Shown here: piece by piece, positions 16,256 through 25,555 of the stretch
How positions within the stretch are numbered: position 1 is the first letter of the stretch
Layout of the letters: the number at the start of each line of letters is the position of its first letter
Source: Sinanaerobacter sp. ZZT-01
GTDB lineage: Bacteria > Bacillota > Clostridia > Peptostreptococcales > Anaerovoracaceae
Assembly: GCF_035621135.1 (NCBI RefSeq)
Contig: NZ_CP141728.1
Coordinates: forward strand, 3,286,001 to 3,350,000
Length of the DNA: 64,000 bases
Direction of reading: 5' to 3'
Position numbers and translations under genes: made by a program
The notes under the pieces: model-generated
Databases searched by the model: none
Seen by the model: only the letters and a program-made list of their open reading frames with translations
Told to the model about the DNA's origin: nothing

Positions 16256-18913
16256 TTATTTATTTTTTCTCATAACTCCAATCAATACAAATAATTCATG
16301 GAACCAGAGCGGCACTGTCGCAAGCCCAGTTAAGATACACCATTCTCTAAAAGAAAGCTCCACCGTTCCAAATAAGTTTGTTAAAAGCGGTATTTCCGTT
16401 ACTGCAATTTGCAAAGCAAAACCAACAATAAATGCAATAATCATCATCCGGTTGGACAAATGGTTGATTCGAAACACTGATTTTTTTACATTACGCATTC
16501 CCACTGCATGAAACAACTGTGATATTGCGAGAACGGTAAAAGCATAAGTTTGACATTTCACATAGATCAGGGGGGCGGCAAGCGTCTCTTTGATCGCAAT
16601 GTAAGTGATAGAAGTCCCATTTAAAATTAAACGTTCAAGCGGTATAAAAAGAAATGCACTTAGCGTTAAACATCCAATGACAATCCCGTAGAAAATAGTG
16701 AGTGCCAATCCGCCATGAGCGAACAAATTTTCCTTTGGTTTTCTAGGTGCTTCCCTCATCACATCTTCATCGCCGCTGTCTACACCAAGTGCCAATCCCG
16801 GAAGAGAATCGGTAATTAAATTGACCCACAATATATGAATTGCTTTAAGTGGTGACAGTAATCCTGCTACAATCGCAGTGAACATCGTAATAATTTCCCC
16901 AAAGTTTGAAGAGAGCAAAAACAATACGGATTTTTTAATATTATTGTAAATGTTTCTGCCTTCATGGATTGCTTTTTCAATGGTTGCAAAATTGTCATCA
17001 GTCAATACCATATCTGCCGCACCTTTTGCAACATCAGTTCCTGTAATTCCCATAGCCACACCAATGTCGGCAGCTTTCAAAGAAGGTGCATCATTGACGC
17101 CATCTCCCGTCATCGATACAATATTTCCATGGGAACGAAATGCATTTACAATCATTACTTTATTTTCAGGTGACACACGTGCAAATACTCTTAAATGCAG
17201 CACTGCCTGATTTAGCTCTTCTTGCGTCATCTCATTCAGTTCCTCTCCTGCAATGCATTGCTCCGGACTTTCTGCAATTCCAAGTTCTCTCGCGATGGCG
17301 TATGCAGTATCTTTATGATCTCCTGTAATCATCACCGTAGTTACCGATGCTTCCTTAAAAATTTCTACCGCTTCCTTTGCTTCCGGTCGGGGAGGATCAA
17401 TCATTCCAACTAGTCCAATAAAAGTTAAATTACTTTCTTCTGCAGAAGTTTCCCCTTTTTTTATTGCCAGTGCCAGCACACGTAATGCGTCAAGGGACAT
17501 CGTTTTTGATGCAGCATGGATGGATTTTATATCTTCATCTGTAATTTTACGTGTTGTTCCATTCATTAAAATCTGCGTGCAGTGCTTTAAGATTTGATCC
17601 ATTGCACCTTTTGTATATGCAATAATCTCTCCTTCTTGATTTTTATGCACCGTTGTCATCATTTTTCGATTTGAATCAAATGGTTGTTCATTGATACGTG
17701 GAAACTTCTTATCCAGCACTTCTTTCTCAACAGAAAATGGAACACCCATGTCTAAAAGTGCCAATTCAGTCGGATCACCAATACGATTTTCTCCAGAAAT
17801 CGAGGCATCTGTGCAAAGAATAAAACCATCTACAAAAATGCTATCTCTTTTATAATCCAGCTCTTTTTCTGATAAGAGTTTCTCATTTAAGTAAACCTGT
17901 GTTACCGTCATTTTATTTTGAGTCAAAGTCCCTGTTTTATCGGAACATACGACACTTACCGAGCCTAAAGTTTCTACAGCGGGAAGCTTTCGGACGATGG
18001 TATTCACCTTAACCATACGCTGTACGCCCAAAGCTAAAACAATCGTTACGACTGCCGGAAGACCTTCCGGAATTGCTGCAACTGCTAAAGAAATTGCTGT
18101 TAAAAGCATTTCTGCAATATCACGTCCCTGAAAAACAGCGACGCCTAATAAGACCATACAAAGTACAACTGCGATGATTCCCAGCAGCTTTCCCAAATCC
18201 GCCAAACGAACCTGCAAAGGTGTCATCTCTTCTTTCGATTCACTGATCATCTTTGCAATTTTACCGATTTCAGTCTGCATTCCTGTGTATACAACGATAC
18301 CTTCGCCTCGTCCATAAGATACATTCGTCGATAAATACGCCATATTTACACGATCACCTAGAGGAAGATCTGCCTCACTTAAAAAAGAAGCATCTTTCTC
18401 AGCTGGAACGGACTCACCGGTCAGGGCAGATTCTTCAATTTTTAAATTAATGCTGCTTAACAGACGTAAATCCGCCGGAACAATGCGCCCAGCCTCTAAT
18501 AAAACAATATCCCCTGTGACCAGTTCTTTTGCAGGAATTTCTAAGGTTTTACCATCCCTTCTTACCAATGCCATCGGACTGGACATCTGTTTTAAAGCTT
18601 CAAGTGACTTTTCCGCCTTATCTTCTTGAATCATACCGATTACCGCATTGAGTAGAATAACTGCTACAATGATCGCTGCATCACTAAACTCTCTCAAAGC
18701 GACGGAAATGACGACCGCACCCATAAGTATATATATCATAGGATCTCTTAGTTGCGATATAAATAACTGCAGCTTGGTTCTTCCTTTTTTCTCTTCAAAT
18801 GAATTCGGTCCATTTTCCTTTAATCTTTTTTCTGCTTCTTTTTGGGAAAGTCCTGTTCCGACATTCACATTAAAACTCTGCAATACATCTTCTTTTTTCT
18901 GTTTTACAAACAT
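16256..18913 (-). CDS. Calcium-translocating P-type ATPase (P2 type)
   Basis: An 885-residue cation pump that would export Ca2+ at the expense of ATP. It shows the N-terminal cation-ATPase domain, the phosphatase motif TGES, the phosphorylation site DKTGTLTQNK (Asp near residue 326), the hinge MTGDGVNDAPSL, and about ten membrane segments. The M4 motif AAIPEGLPAVV carries the PEGLP typical of Ca2+ pumps, and the late membrane motif NLITDSLPGLALG also fits SERCA/PMCA-type enzymes. AGGAGG lies 5 nt before the ATG. It is a single gene; Mn2+ or Na+ transport cannot be excluded from sequence alone. Confidence 0.93.
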   Translation of the reverse strand: MFVKQKKEDVLQSFNVNVGTGLSQKEAEKRLKENGPNSFEEKKGRTKLQLFISQLRDPMIYILMGAVVISVALREFSDAAIIVAVILLNAVIGMIQEDKAEKSLEALKQMSSPMALVRRDGKTLEIPAKELVTGDIVLLEAGRIVPADLRLLSSINLKIEESALTGESVPAEKDASFLSEADLPLGDRVNMAYLSTNVSYGRGEGIVVYTGMQTEIGKIAKMISESKEEMTPLQVRLADLGKLLGIIAVVLCMVLLGVAVFQGRDIAEMLLTAISLAVAAIPEGLPAVVTIVLALGVQRMVKVNTIVRKLPAVETLGSVSVVCSDKTGTLTQNKMTVTQVYLNEKLLSEKELDYKRDSIFVDGFILCTDASISGENRIGDPTELALLDMGVPFSVEKEVLDKKFPRINEQPFDSNRKMMTTVHKNQEGEIIAYTKGAMDQILKHCTQILMNGTTRKITDEDIKSIHAASKTMSLDALRVLALAIKKGETSAEESNLTFIGLVGMIDPPRPEAKEAVEIFKEASVTTVMITGDHKDTAYAIARELGIAESPEQCIAGEELNEMTQEELNQAVLHLRVFARVSPENKVMIVNAFRSHGNIVSMTGDGVNDAPSLKAADIGVAMGITGTDVAKGAADMVLTDDNFATIEKAIHEGRNIYNNIKKSVLFLLSSNFGEIITMFTAIVAGLLSPLKAIHILWVNLITDSLPGLALGVDSGDEDVMREAPRKPKENLFAHGGLALTIFYGIVIGCLTLSAFLFIPLERLILNGTSITYIAIKETLAAPLIYVKCQTYAFTVLAISQLFHAVGMRNVKKSVFRINHLSNRMMIIAFIVGFALQIAVTEIPLLTNLFGTVELSFREWCILTGLATVPLWFHELFVLIGVMRKNK

Positions 18914-19238
18914 GAAAGCCTCCTAATAACCATTGAATCTTTCTTTTTTTAAAGCTTTTTGTAAAATTCCTTATAAAAAAAATGACTCTTAACATAATTT
19001 TCACAGAAACAGTAAAATTTATGCTAAAAGTCTCGTTACCTAATGTCTTATGACCAGACTTTATAAAGCCGATTGTTGATCATAAACTTAAAACTACTCC
19101 CTTTTATTATTCTGTATCATACTGGAAAAAAGCGGGATTGTCAAGAAGAAAAAAATACGGTATAATAATACTGTAAAGTGTTAAAGCGAGTAAGTATTCT
19201 TTACATAAATTTTTCAGCCAATGAAAGGGGTACTTGTA
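18914..19238. other. Divergent intergenic region between the Ca2+-ATPase and yerC
   Basis: AT-rich, no gene seen. It holds the ATPase ribosome site (18919-18924) and the yerC promoter. No clear -35/-10 pair for the ATPase is visible. A short palindrome CTTTATAAAG lies at about 19059-19068. Confidence 0.5.
19138..19166 (+). promoter_or_regulatory. yerC promoter
   Basis: TTGTCA (19138-19143) and TATAAT (19161-19166) are spaced by 17 bp, about 70 nt before the start codon. Confidence 0.75.
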
Positions 19239-19541
19239 ATGACTTACCATTCAAAGCTTAAGGGTAAAGAAACAGACGATTTATTTCGAGCGATCTTAGC
19301 ATTAAAGACGGAAGAAGAATGTTATCGTTTTTTTGAAGACCTGTGTACGATAAAGGAACTGCAATCCATTGCGCAAAGACTACAGGTCGCAAAGCTCCTT
19401 CGTGAGAAAAAGACATACAATGAAATCGAAGAAATTACAAAGGCCAGTACGGCAACCATAAGCCGCATCAATAAATGCCTACTGTATGGTGCCGACGGCT
19501 ATAAAACTATTTTAACAAGACTTGAGGATGAATCACAATGA
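19239..19541 (+). CDS. yerC: YerC/YecD-family TrpR-like DNA-binding protein
   Basis: A 100-residue helical protein of the TrpR superfamily, YerC/YecD type. It has the helix-turn-helix segment ELQSIAQRLQVAKLLREKKTYNEIEEITKASTATISRI with the recognition helix around residues 70-85. The start at 19239 (MTYHSK) has AAAGGGG 8 nt upstream; an upstream in-frame ATG at 19221 overlaps that ribosome site. In B. subtilis YerC is a small regulator of uncertain target; no tryptophan genes are near here. It is transcribed alone from a good promoter to its own terminator. Confidence 0.88.
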   Translation: MTYHSKLKGKETDDLFRAILALKTEEECYRFFEDLCTIKELQSIAQRLQVAKLLREKKTYNEIEEITKASTATISRINKCLLYGADGYKTILTRLEDESQ

Positions 19542-19554
19542 TTCATCCTTTTTT
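19526..19554 (+). terminator. yerC terminator
   Basis: GGATGAATCA/TGATTCATCC makes a 10-bp stem with a 3-nt loop that includes the yerC stop codon, followed by TTTTTT. Confidence 0.85.
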
Positions 19555-19600
19555 ATTTATATATAGGAAAGATCATCATTTCTGAATCGATATTCTTTTT

Positions 19601-20833
19601 TTATTTTAACAACTCCAGTGCTTTTTGTAATTGCCTATCATTTGTTAAAACGCCATCTGTGAAGTCACTTTCTTCCAAATCAATACTGATATCCGGTTCA
19701 ATTCCCTTTTCATGTATTACATCTCCATTTGGTGAGAAATACTGCATCACAGTCAATTTCATAGCATCTCCGTTTTGAAGCTCATTAATCTCTTGTATAA
19801 TCCCTTTTCCAAAGGTTTTAGTACCAATTAATTTCCCGCCATGATTGTCTTTGATTGCTGCTGCTAAAATCTCGGAAGAGCTTGCAGAACCGCCATTTAC
19901 TAAAACTACATAAGGCAAGCTGGTTTTTCCTTCTTTTGACTTATAATATACTTTCTCTCCTTTACGATCTTCTGTATAAGTAACCGTTCCCGAATCTAAT
20001 AATGCATCAGCAATATTTACGCTGATATCTACAAGTCCTCCAGGATTATCACGTAGATCAATAACTAATCCTTTCACACCTTTTACTTCCATATCCCGCA
20101 ACGCTTTTTTAAAATCGTCTGCAGTTTTTTCTTCAAAACCGGTAATTCGCAGATAGCCGATATTATCACCCATCACTTCTGATTTTACGGTTTTTGTTAC
20201 AATTGTTGCACGCTGCATTGTAAGGTCTTTTACTTCTCCGTCTCTTAAAATAGTGACAGATATTTTACTCCCTTTTGCACCTCTCATTGCAGAGACAGCA
20301 GCATCGATCGTATCCGCAGTATATTCCTTATCATCCACTTTTAATATTTTATCTCCGGTTTTTATACCTGCATTCGCTGCCGGACTATCATCCATCGGTG
20401 CGACAACGCTAATGTAACCTTTTGCATCCGGAACAATGCTCACGCCAATACCAGAGTATTCTCCAGTCGTTGAAATTAAAAGTTCATCATATTCTTTTTT
20501 ATTCAGATAAGCAGAATAAGGATCGCCGGTTCCGTAAAATAATCCTTTATAAATTCCTTCCTCTAATTTATCCTCATCCACCGGTACGTAATAGTTTTCT
20601 TCTATATAGCCTCTTAGTTCTTCAAGCTTTGCATATTTTTCTTCTAGTTTTTTATATACGGCATAATCTCTTTTTGAAATGGTAACACCCTCAGATGATT
20701 CTAGATTTTGATTATAAAACCAGGCGGAAGCAGCCCCCCCAATTAATAATGTCACAATCAATAAAAATATCAGATTTCGCTTTTTAATTACTATCATTTT
20801 CTTTGTTGCTTCATTTTGCATACTACTTATCAT
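19601..20833 (-). CDS. C-terminal processing protease (S41, CtpA/CtpB-like)
   Basis: A 410-residue membrane-anchored serine protease: an N-terminal transmembrane helix (about residues 17-38), a PDZ domain (about 110-190) and the S41 catalytic domain. The active-site serine lies in NGGSASSSEI (near residue 315) and the general-base lysine in GTKTFGKG (near 343). Family members trim C-termini of exported proteins; in B. subtilis the homologue CtpB lies next to ftsEX. Here it follows recJ by 27 bp and lies a little downstream of ftsEX-envC. The start could also be the ATG at 20821. Confidence 0.92.
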   Translation of the reverse strand: MISSMQNEATKKMIVIKKRNLIFLLIVTLLIGGAASAWFYNQNLESSEGVTISKRDYAVYKKLEEKYAKLEELRGYIEENYYVPVDEDKLEEGIYKGLFYGTGDPYSAYLNKKEYDELLISTTGEYSGIGVSIVPDAKGYISVVAPMDDSPAANAGIKTGDKILKVDDKEYTADTIDAAVSAMRGAKGSKISVTILRDGEVKDLTMQRATIVTKTVKSEVMGDNIGYLRITGFEEKTADDFKKALRDMEVKGVKGLVIDLRDNPGGLVDISVNIADALLDSGTVTYTEDRKGEKVYYKSKEGKTSLPYVVLVNGGSASSSEILAAAIKDNHGGKLIGTKTFGKGIIQEINELQNGDAMKLTVMQYFSPNGDVIHEKGIEPDISIDLEESDFTDGVLTNDRQLQKALELLK

Positions 20834-20860
20834 TTCCCCTTTCCATTTATTCCATAACCT

Positions 20861-22600
20861 TCACTTCATATCGCGAACTATAAATTGTACATTTGCAGTA
20901 CCACGAAAATGGTTTATAGACGGATAGCCAACGACATCTACACTTGTTCTGATTTTTAATTTTTCTTTATACTCCGATGCCTTTGAAAATATAATATAAT
21001 CGTGATTGCTCCCGGTTAGGGACACTGCTTTAAAACGAACATGCTCCATATTGCTTCCCATATAACGAATTTCTTTTATAATCAGGTTCTCAATTAAAAA
21101 AAGTGGCTTCTCATTACAATGCCCATACGGTTCAAAACAGTCCAGCTGTTGAATAAACGTTTTCGTCAGTTCTTCAGATTCCAGTTTTTCATCGATGCGA
21201 AGCGTGGGCACAAGGAGCGTAGGATTTTCTTTTGTTAGGTCCTCCATATGTTCATTTAATCCGCTTCTAAGTTTTTCAATATTATCCTTTTTTAATAAAA
21301 ATCCACAAGCACCGGCATGACCGCCGAATCGCTCAAAACAAGGATTTTGAGTATGAAGCAGCTCATAAAGGTCAACCCCTTCCACACTTCTTCCCGTACC
21401 TTTATAATGAATTCCATCCTCACAAAGGGTCACAAGTGCAGTTGGTTTTGAAAAATAATCCTTCAGCTTACCTGCAACAATTCCTGCGATCCCTTCATGT
21501 GCATTATCCGATGCGATTAACAAAAATAAATCCGTATCATTTATTTTTTCTGCAAGCTGCATACAATTTACAAAAGTTTCTTCTTGAATCTGCTTCCTTT
21601 CCTGGTTATTTTTAACCAAAGTTTCCACAGCCGTCTTACGTTTCAAGATATCTTCTTTATTATCTCCAGAATGAATTAAGAGTTCAACACCAATTTTTGC
21701 AGAATACATTCTACCTGCAGCATTTAAGTGCGGCACTATACTATATGCAATCTGTTCTGATTTTATATTTTTTTTTGAAATACCAATTGCATCAATTAAT
21801 TCTAAAAGCCCGCATCGGCTGCCTTTTTGTATCCGCTTTAACCCATATTTTACAAGTGTACGGTTTTCATCCACAAGCGGGACAATATCTCCAATCGTTG
21901 ATATTGCAACCAGATCCAATACATCATTTAAAGCCTTTTTATTTAATAAAGTAGATCTTGCATCCTTTCTGTCTTCTAACGTGTGCTGAATCGCCTGTGC
22001 CAGTTTAAAAGCTACACCACATCCTGAAAGTCCGGAAAACGGATATGTACAATCTTTTTGCTTTGGATTAATGAAAATACAGTTTGGAACCATATCATTT
22101 ACAATGGTATGATGATCTGTAACAATGATAGAAAGCCCCTGTTGCTTTGCATACTCTACCTCTTCTAATGATGTACTTCCGCAATCCACAGTAATAATCA
22201 TATCCGCCCCAAGTGCTTTAATCTTATCAACCGCAGTCTTATGAAAACCATATCCTTCTTCAAATCGTGAGGGGATATAATAAAAAAGGTTCGCAGTAAG
22301 TTTTCCCAGTATTTCTAAAAGCAAACTACAAGACGTTACTCCATCCGCATCATAATCACCATAAATACAAATGCTTTGGTTCGTATCTAAAGCATTTAAT
22401 ATACTTTGAACCGCCTCTTCCATATTTTTTAGTAAAAAAGGATCATATGTCTTTTGAGGTTTTAATGATAAAAATTCTTCCTGTTCCTTTTCATCTTGAA
22501 AGCCTCTTTTCCGGAGCAAACGCAAAAGAACCGAAGATTTCTGATGTTCTTCGGTAATTTCCTCTCTCAGTTTGTTTGGATAAATCCACTTTTTTTTCAT
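20861..22600 (-). CDS. recJ: Single-stranded-DNA-specific exonuclease RecJ
   Basis: A 5'-3' exonuclease for single-stranded DNA in recombination and mismatch repair. The DHH domain shows DYDADGVTSC near residue 87, VDCGS and VTDHHT; the DHHA1 domain shows GGHAGACGF near residue 423; an OB-like C-terminal domain follows. At 579 residues it is a typical firmicute RecJ. The start at 22600 (MKKKW) has GAGGAG 5 nt upstream; the frame extends to an ATG at 22624, which lies in the promoter. It has its own promoter and separates ctp from the ftsEX-envC genes. Confidence 0.94.
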   Translation of the reverse strand: MKKKWIYPNKLREEITEEHQKSSVLLRLLRKRGFQDEKEQEEFLSLKPQKTYDPFLLKNMEEAVQSILNALDTNQSICIYGDYDADGVTSCSLLLEILGKLTANLFYYIPSRFEEGYGFHKTAVDKIKALGADMIITVDCGSTSLEEVEYAKQQGLSIIVTDHHTIVNDMVPNCIFINPKQKDCTYPFSGLSGCGVAFKLAQAIQHTLEDRKDARSTLLNKKALNDVLDLVAISTIGDIVPLVDENRTLVKYGLKRIQKGSRCGLLELIDAIGISKKNIKSEQIAYSIVPHLNAAGRMYSAKIGVELLIHSGDNKEDILKRKTAVETLVKNNQERKQIQEETFVNCMQLAEKINDTDLFLLIASDNAHEGIAGIVAGKLKDYFSKPTALVTLCEDGIHYKGTGRSVEGVDLYELLHTQNPCFERFGGHAGACGFLLKKDNIEKLRSGLNEHMEDLTKENPTLLVPTLRIDEKLESEELTKTFIQQLDCFEPYGHCNEKPLFLIENLIIKEIRYMGSNMEHVRFKAVSLTGSNHDYIIFSKASEYKEKLKIRTSVDVVGYPSINHFRGTANVQFIVRDMK

Positions 22601-22612
22601 ATCTGCTCCTCT

Positions 22613-22640
22613 ATTATAGCTCATAATTTTTAAAATGCAA
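22613..22640 (-). promoter_or_regulatory. recJ promoter
   Basis: TTGCAT (22635-22640) and TATAAT (22613-22618) on the minus strand with a 16-bp spacer, just past the envC terminator. Confidence 0.7.
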
Positions 22641-22643
22641 CCG

Positions 22644-22677
22644 ATAAAAAAAGTGGCTGAGCCACTTCTTTTTTATC
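22644..22677 (-). terminator. Terminator of the ftsE-ftsX-envC operon
   Basis: AAGTGGC/GCCACTT stem (22651-22657 with 22661-22667), flanked by complementary A and T runs, so it can work in either direction. It lies just past the envC stop. Confidence 0.85.
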
Positions 22678-22688
22678 AATTATTTAAA

Positions 22689-23813
22689 CTATAAATAATC
22701 TTTCGGGTTTTTATATGCACCATTTAAACGAACTTCAAAATGCACGTGCGGTCCAGTTGACATCCCCGTTGAACCAGAACTTGCAATTTGCTGTCCCCGC
22801 GTAACCGCAGTTCCAACGCTGACTAATAGCTTGCTGTTATGTGCATACACCGTTACAATGCCACTCCCATGATCAATCATGACAACATTTCCGTAACTGT
22901 TATTCCAACCGGACATAATAACTTTCCCATCCGCAGCAGCAATTACCTTTGTGCCTGTCCCAGCAGAAATGTCAATTCCTGTATGTAATTTATTTACTTT
23001 TAAAACCGGATGTAAACGATAACCGAATGGCGAAGTAATACGGGTATGTCCAGGAACCGGCCATGCCAAGACGCCGCCAGCATAGACAGCACTGTCATCC
23101 TGCAAAGCCCGAATCTTAGAAACCAAAGCATCTGCTTCTGCATTTAAAGTATCAATTTGAGCAGTCAAGGCTTTATTATCTTTTAATACTTCTGCTTTCT
23201 TTTCAACCACCGCACCACGATTTGCTTCCAATGCATCCTGCTTGTCCTGTGCAACAGTTTGCTGAGATAACAGCTGTTCATTTAAAGCGACTAACCGCTT
23301 TTGCTGTAAGTCAATTTTTTCATATCTTTGCTCCATTGACTCTAGAACCTGTATATCATTATCATATATTTTTTGAACCATATCCATATTGGTCATGAAT
23401 TCAGAGATATCTGACGATCCAAGCAGAATTCCGAGAATATCAACATCTCCGTTCTTGTACATCGCACGCAGTCTCGAATTCATATTGGTATTTTGTTCAT
23501 CCATTTCAGACTTCAGCTGATTGAGTGTGTTTTGCGTTTCCAAAATCGTTTGTTTTGTTTTCCCAATGTCCCCTTGAAGGTTTGCAATTTCAGTTTCGGC
23601 CGCATTGATTTTATTTTCTAAGTTTGTAATTTCCGTATTCAATGCATTGACTTTTTTCTTTCCTTCATTTAACTGTTTCTGCGTCTGGTTGATTTGGCTG
23701 TTGACATTATTTAATTTTTCACTGTCAGTCACAGCATAGCCTAGATGCAATGTCCAAATAGAACAAACTAAAACAGCAATTAATGTGTAAGAAACAAATC
23801 TACTTTTTTTCAT
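22689..23813 (-). CDS. EnvC/PcsB-like M23 peptidase with coiled coil
   Basis: A 374-residue secreted peptidoglycan hydrolase or hydrolase activator. It has an N-terminal hydrophobic signal (residues 6-27), a long coiled coil (about 30-235) and a C-terminal LytM/M23 domain (about 255-374). The zinc motifs are intact, HTGID and HVHFEV, so unlike E. coli EnvC the enzyme is probably catalytically active. It follows ftsX by 12 bp, behind GAGGAGG. In Firmicutes such proteins are gated by FtsEX, so these three genes form the expected FtsEX-hydrolase unit for cell separation or elongation. Confidence 0.92.
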   Translation of the reverse strand: MKKSRFVSYTLIAVLVCSIWTLHLGYAVTDSEKLNNVNSQINQTQKQLNEGKKKVNALNTEITNLENKINAAETEIANLQGDIGKTKQTILETQNTLNQLKSEMDEQNTNMNSRLRAMYKNGDVDILGILLGSSDISEFMTNMDMVQKIYDNDIQVLESMEQRYEKIDLQQKRLVALNEQLLSQQTVAQDKQDALEANRGAVVEKKAEVLKDNKALTAQIDTLNAEADALVSKIRALQDDSAVYAGGVLAWPVPGHTRITSPFGYRLHPVLKVNKLHTGIDISAGTGTKVIAAADGKVIMSGWNNSYGNVVMIDHGSGIVTVYAHNSKLLVSVGTAVTRGQQIASSGSTGMSTGPHVHFEVRLNGAYKNPKDYL

Positions 23814-23825
23814 TCCCTTCCTCCT

Positions 23826-24719
23826 CTATGTATCCAAGAACCTTCTCATTGAAACAATGCTTCCAAATGCCCCGATGCAAACTCCTAATGCAATAAATAT
23901 CCAAACCAAATTCCATATTAAAAAGCTGAGTGGAACAAAACTGGTTGAAAGTAATGCGAGTGCCTTTACCGAAAATAATTCACAAATTTTATAATAAATA
24001 AATGCGATTAAACCTGAAGAGATAAGTGCAGATAAGCATCCAATCAACATCCCCTCCGCCAAAAAAGGACCTCGAATAAACCAATTGGTCGCTCCCATGT
24101 ATTTCATAATACTGATTTCCCGTTCTCTTGCCAGTACCGTCAGCTTAACCGTATTCGAAACGACAATTATGGAAACAAAGACCAAAAATACAATAATAAC
24201 GAGTGCTCCTACCTGAATAAAATCAGTAATCTGCAACACTTGATTCACTTCGGTCTGATAATATTTTATATCCTCCACTCCTTGAAAGGATTTTGATACT
24301 TCAACCACTAAATCAGCGTCTTCTAGGTTTGTCACTGTAATACGAATGGAATTCGGAAGTGGATTCGTGTTCAAGCCATCCAACAAATAAGCTTTATCTC
24401 CCCAACTCTTTCGAAACTCCTGCATTGCCATTTCTTTATCAACATAGACGGCTTCCTCTACCTCCGGCATGCTTTGAAGACTATCTATCATCCCCTGAGT
24501 AGCAGTCTCGTCTGTTGTGTCTAAAAGGTAAAGCTGAATTGTATCAAATTGTTTTTTTGCATTTTCACTAGCCAAATTTACATTTACGACCAAAATAAAA
24601 AAAAGTCCCAAGATCAATAGCATCGCAGTAATTGAAAACATGGATGCAACTGTCATTGTTCGGTTTCTAAAAACCTGTATTGATGCCTGTTTTATGGCAT
24701 AACCTATTGTTTTAAACAT
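23826..24719 (-). CDS. ftsX: Cell division ABC transporter permease FtsX
   Basis: A 297-residue membrane protein with four membrane segments (about residues 20-45, 170-195, 220-245 and 265-290) and an extracellular domain between the first two, the layout of FtsX. The conserved cytoplasmic segment EREISIMKYMGAT precedes TM3. It overlaps ftsE by 8 bp and is followed by the EnvC-like gene. With FtsE it transmits ATP hydrolysis across the membrane to the coiled-coil hydrolase; it does not move a known substrate. Confidence 0.95.
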   Translation of the reverse strand: MFKTIGYAIKQASIQVFRNRTMTVASMFSITAMLLILGLFFILVVNVNLASENAKKQFDTIQLYLLDTTDETATQGMIDSLQSMPEVEEAVYVDKEMAMQEFRKSWGDKAYLLDGLNTNPLPNSIRITVTNLEDADLVVEVSKSFQGVEDIKYYQTEVNQVLQITDFIQVGALVIIVFLVFVSIIVVSNTVKLTVLAREREISIMKYMGATNWFIRGPFLAEGMLIGCLSALISSGLIAFIYYKICELFSVKALALLSTSFVPLSFLIWNLVWIFIALGVCIGAFGSIVSMRRFLDT

Positions 24720-25395
24720 TTATGGCATACGCTCCTTCTGCGTCATCTCTGACAATTCGTCCTCTTTCGATTGCCACAACGCGTTTTCCCATACGGTCTA
24801 CAATGTCCTTTGCATGCGTTACCATAAGAATTGTTGTACCTCTGCGGTTAATTTTATCTAAAAGCCGCATAATTTCCCAAGCTGTATCCGGATCTAAATT
24901 ACCGGTTGGCTCATCTGCAATTAACACGGCAGGATTATTAACAATCGAACGTGCAATCGCAACTCTCTGCTGTTCTCCCGCCGAAAGCTCATGTGGATAC
25001 TTGTCCGCTTTTGAACTAATACCAACTAGGCTTAAAACCTGTGGAACTTGTCTGCGAATCGTACGCGAACTCATATGTATAATTTCCATGGCGAACGCCA
25101 CATTCTCAAAAACTGTTTTTTTAGGTAATAAACGAAAATCCTGAAATACGATTCCGGTACTGCGGCGGAGTTTAGGAATAAAGCGATTTGGCAGAGAAGT
25201 AATTTCCATATCATTCATCTTAATGGAACCGCTGTCTGCATCCAATTCTTTTAAAAGCAATTTAATAAAAGTCGACTTGCCAGCTCCGCTAGGTCCGACT
25301 AAAAATACAAAATCACCTTTGTTAATGCGGATATTAACATTTTCAATTCCGATGTTATTTCCATAATACTTGGTGACATTTTGGTATACTATCAT
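24712..25395 (-). CDS. ftsE: Cell division ATP-binding protein FtsE
   Basis: A 227-residue ABC ATPase with Walker A GPSGAGKST (near residue 35), Q-loop FQDFRLLP, signature LSAGEQQR, Walker B VLIADEPTG and switch histidine in MVTHAKD. FtsE-specific wording such as FQDFRLLPKKTVFENVAFAM is clear. GGAGG lies about 10 nt before the ATG. First gene of the operon ftsE-ftsX-envC. Confidence 0.96.
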   Translation of the reverse strand: MIVYQNVTKYYGNNIGIENVNIRINKGDFVFLVGPSGAGKSTFIKLLLKELDADSGSIKMNDMEITSLPNRFIPKLRRSTGIVFQDFRLLPKKTVFENVAFAMEIIHMSSRTIRRQVPQVLSLVGISSKADKYPHELSAGEQQRVAIARSIVNNPAVLIADEPTGNLDPDTAWEIMRLLDKINRRGTTILMVTHAKDIVDRMGKRVVAIERGRIVRDDAEGAYAINV

Positions 25396-25442
25396 TTAAA
25401 GAGGTCCTCCCTCGATTCTTTTCAACAAAATAGGACGTGCTC

Positions 25443-25471
25443 TTGCACATATATTTACATAATATTATAAT
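25443..25471 (+). promoter_or_regulatory. Promoter of the 5-formyl-THF cyclo-ligase gene
   Basis: TTGCAC (25443-25448) and TATAAT (25466-25471) spaced by 17 bp. The 160-bp divergent gap with ftsE shows no other clear element. Confidence 0.65.
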
Positions 25472-25555
25472 ATAAAACAGCATTAGAATAAATAGCTATA
25501 ATATTACAACTTTATTACATCAAGGTGTAGAAATTGTGAAACAGGAGATATTCAA

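Noticed and set aside
24722-25144. Open frame of 140 codons on the plus strand opposite ftsE
   Set aside because: Antisense to conserved ABC ATPase motifs, with no start signals of its own.
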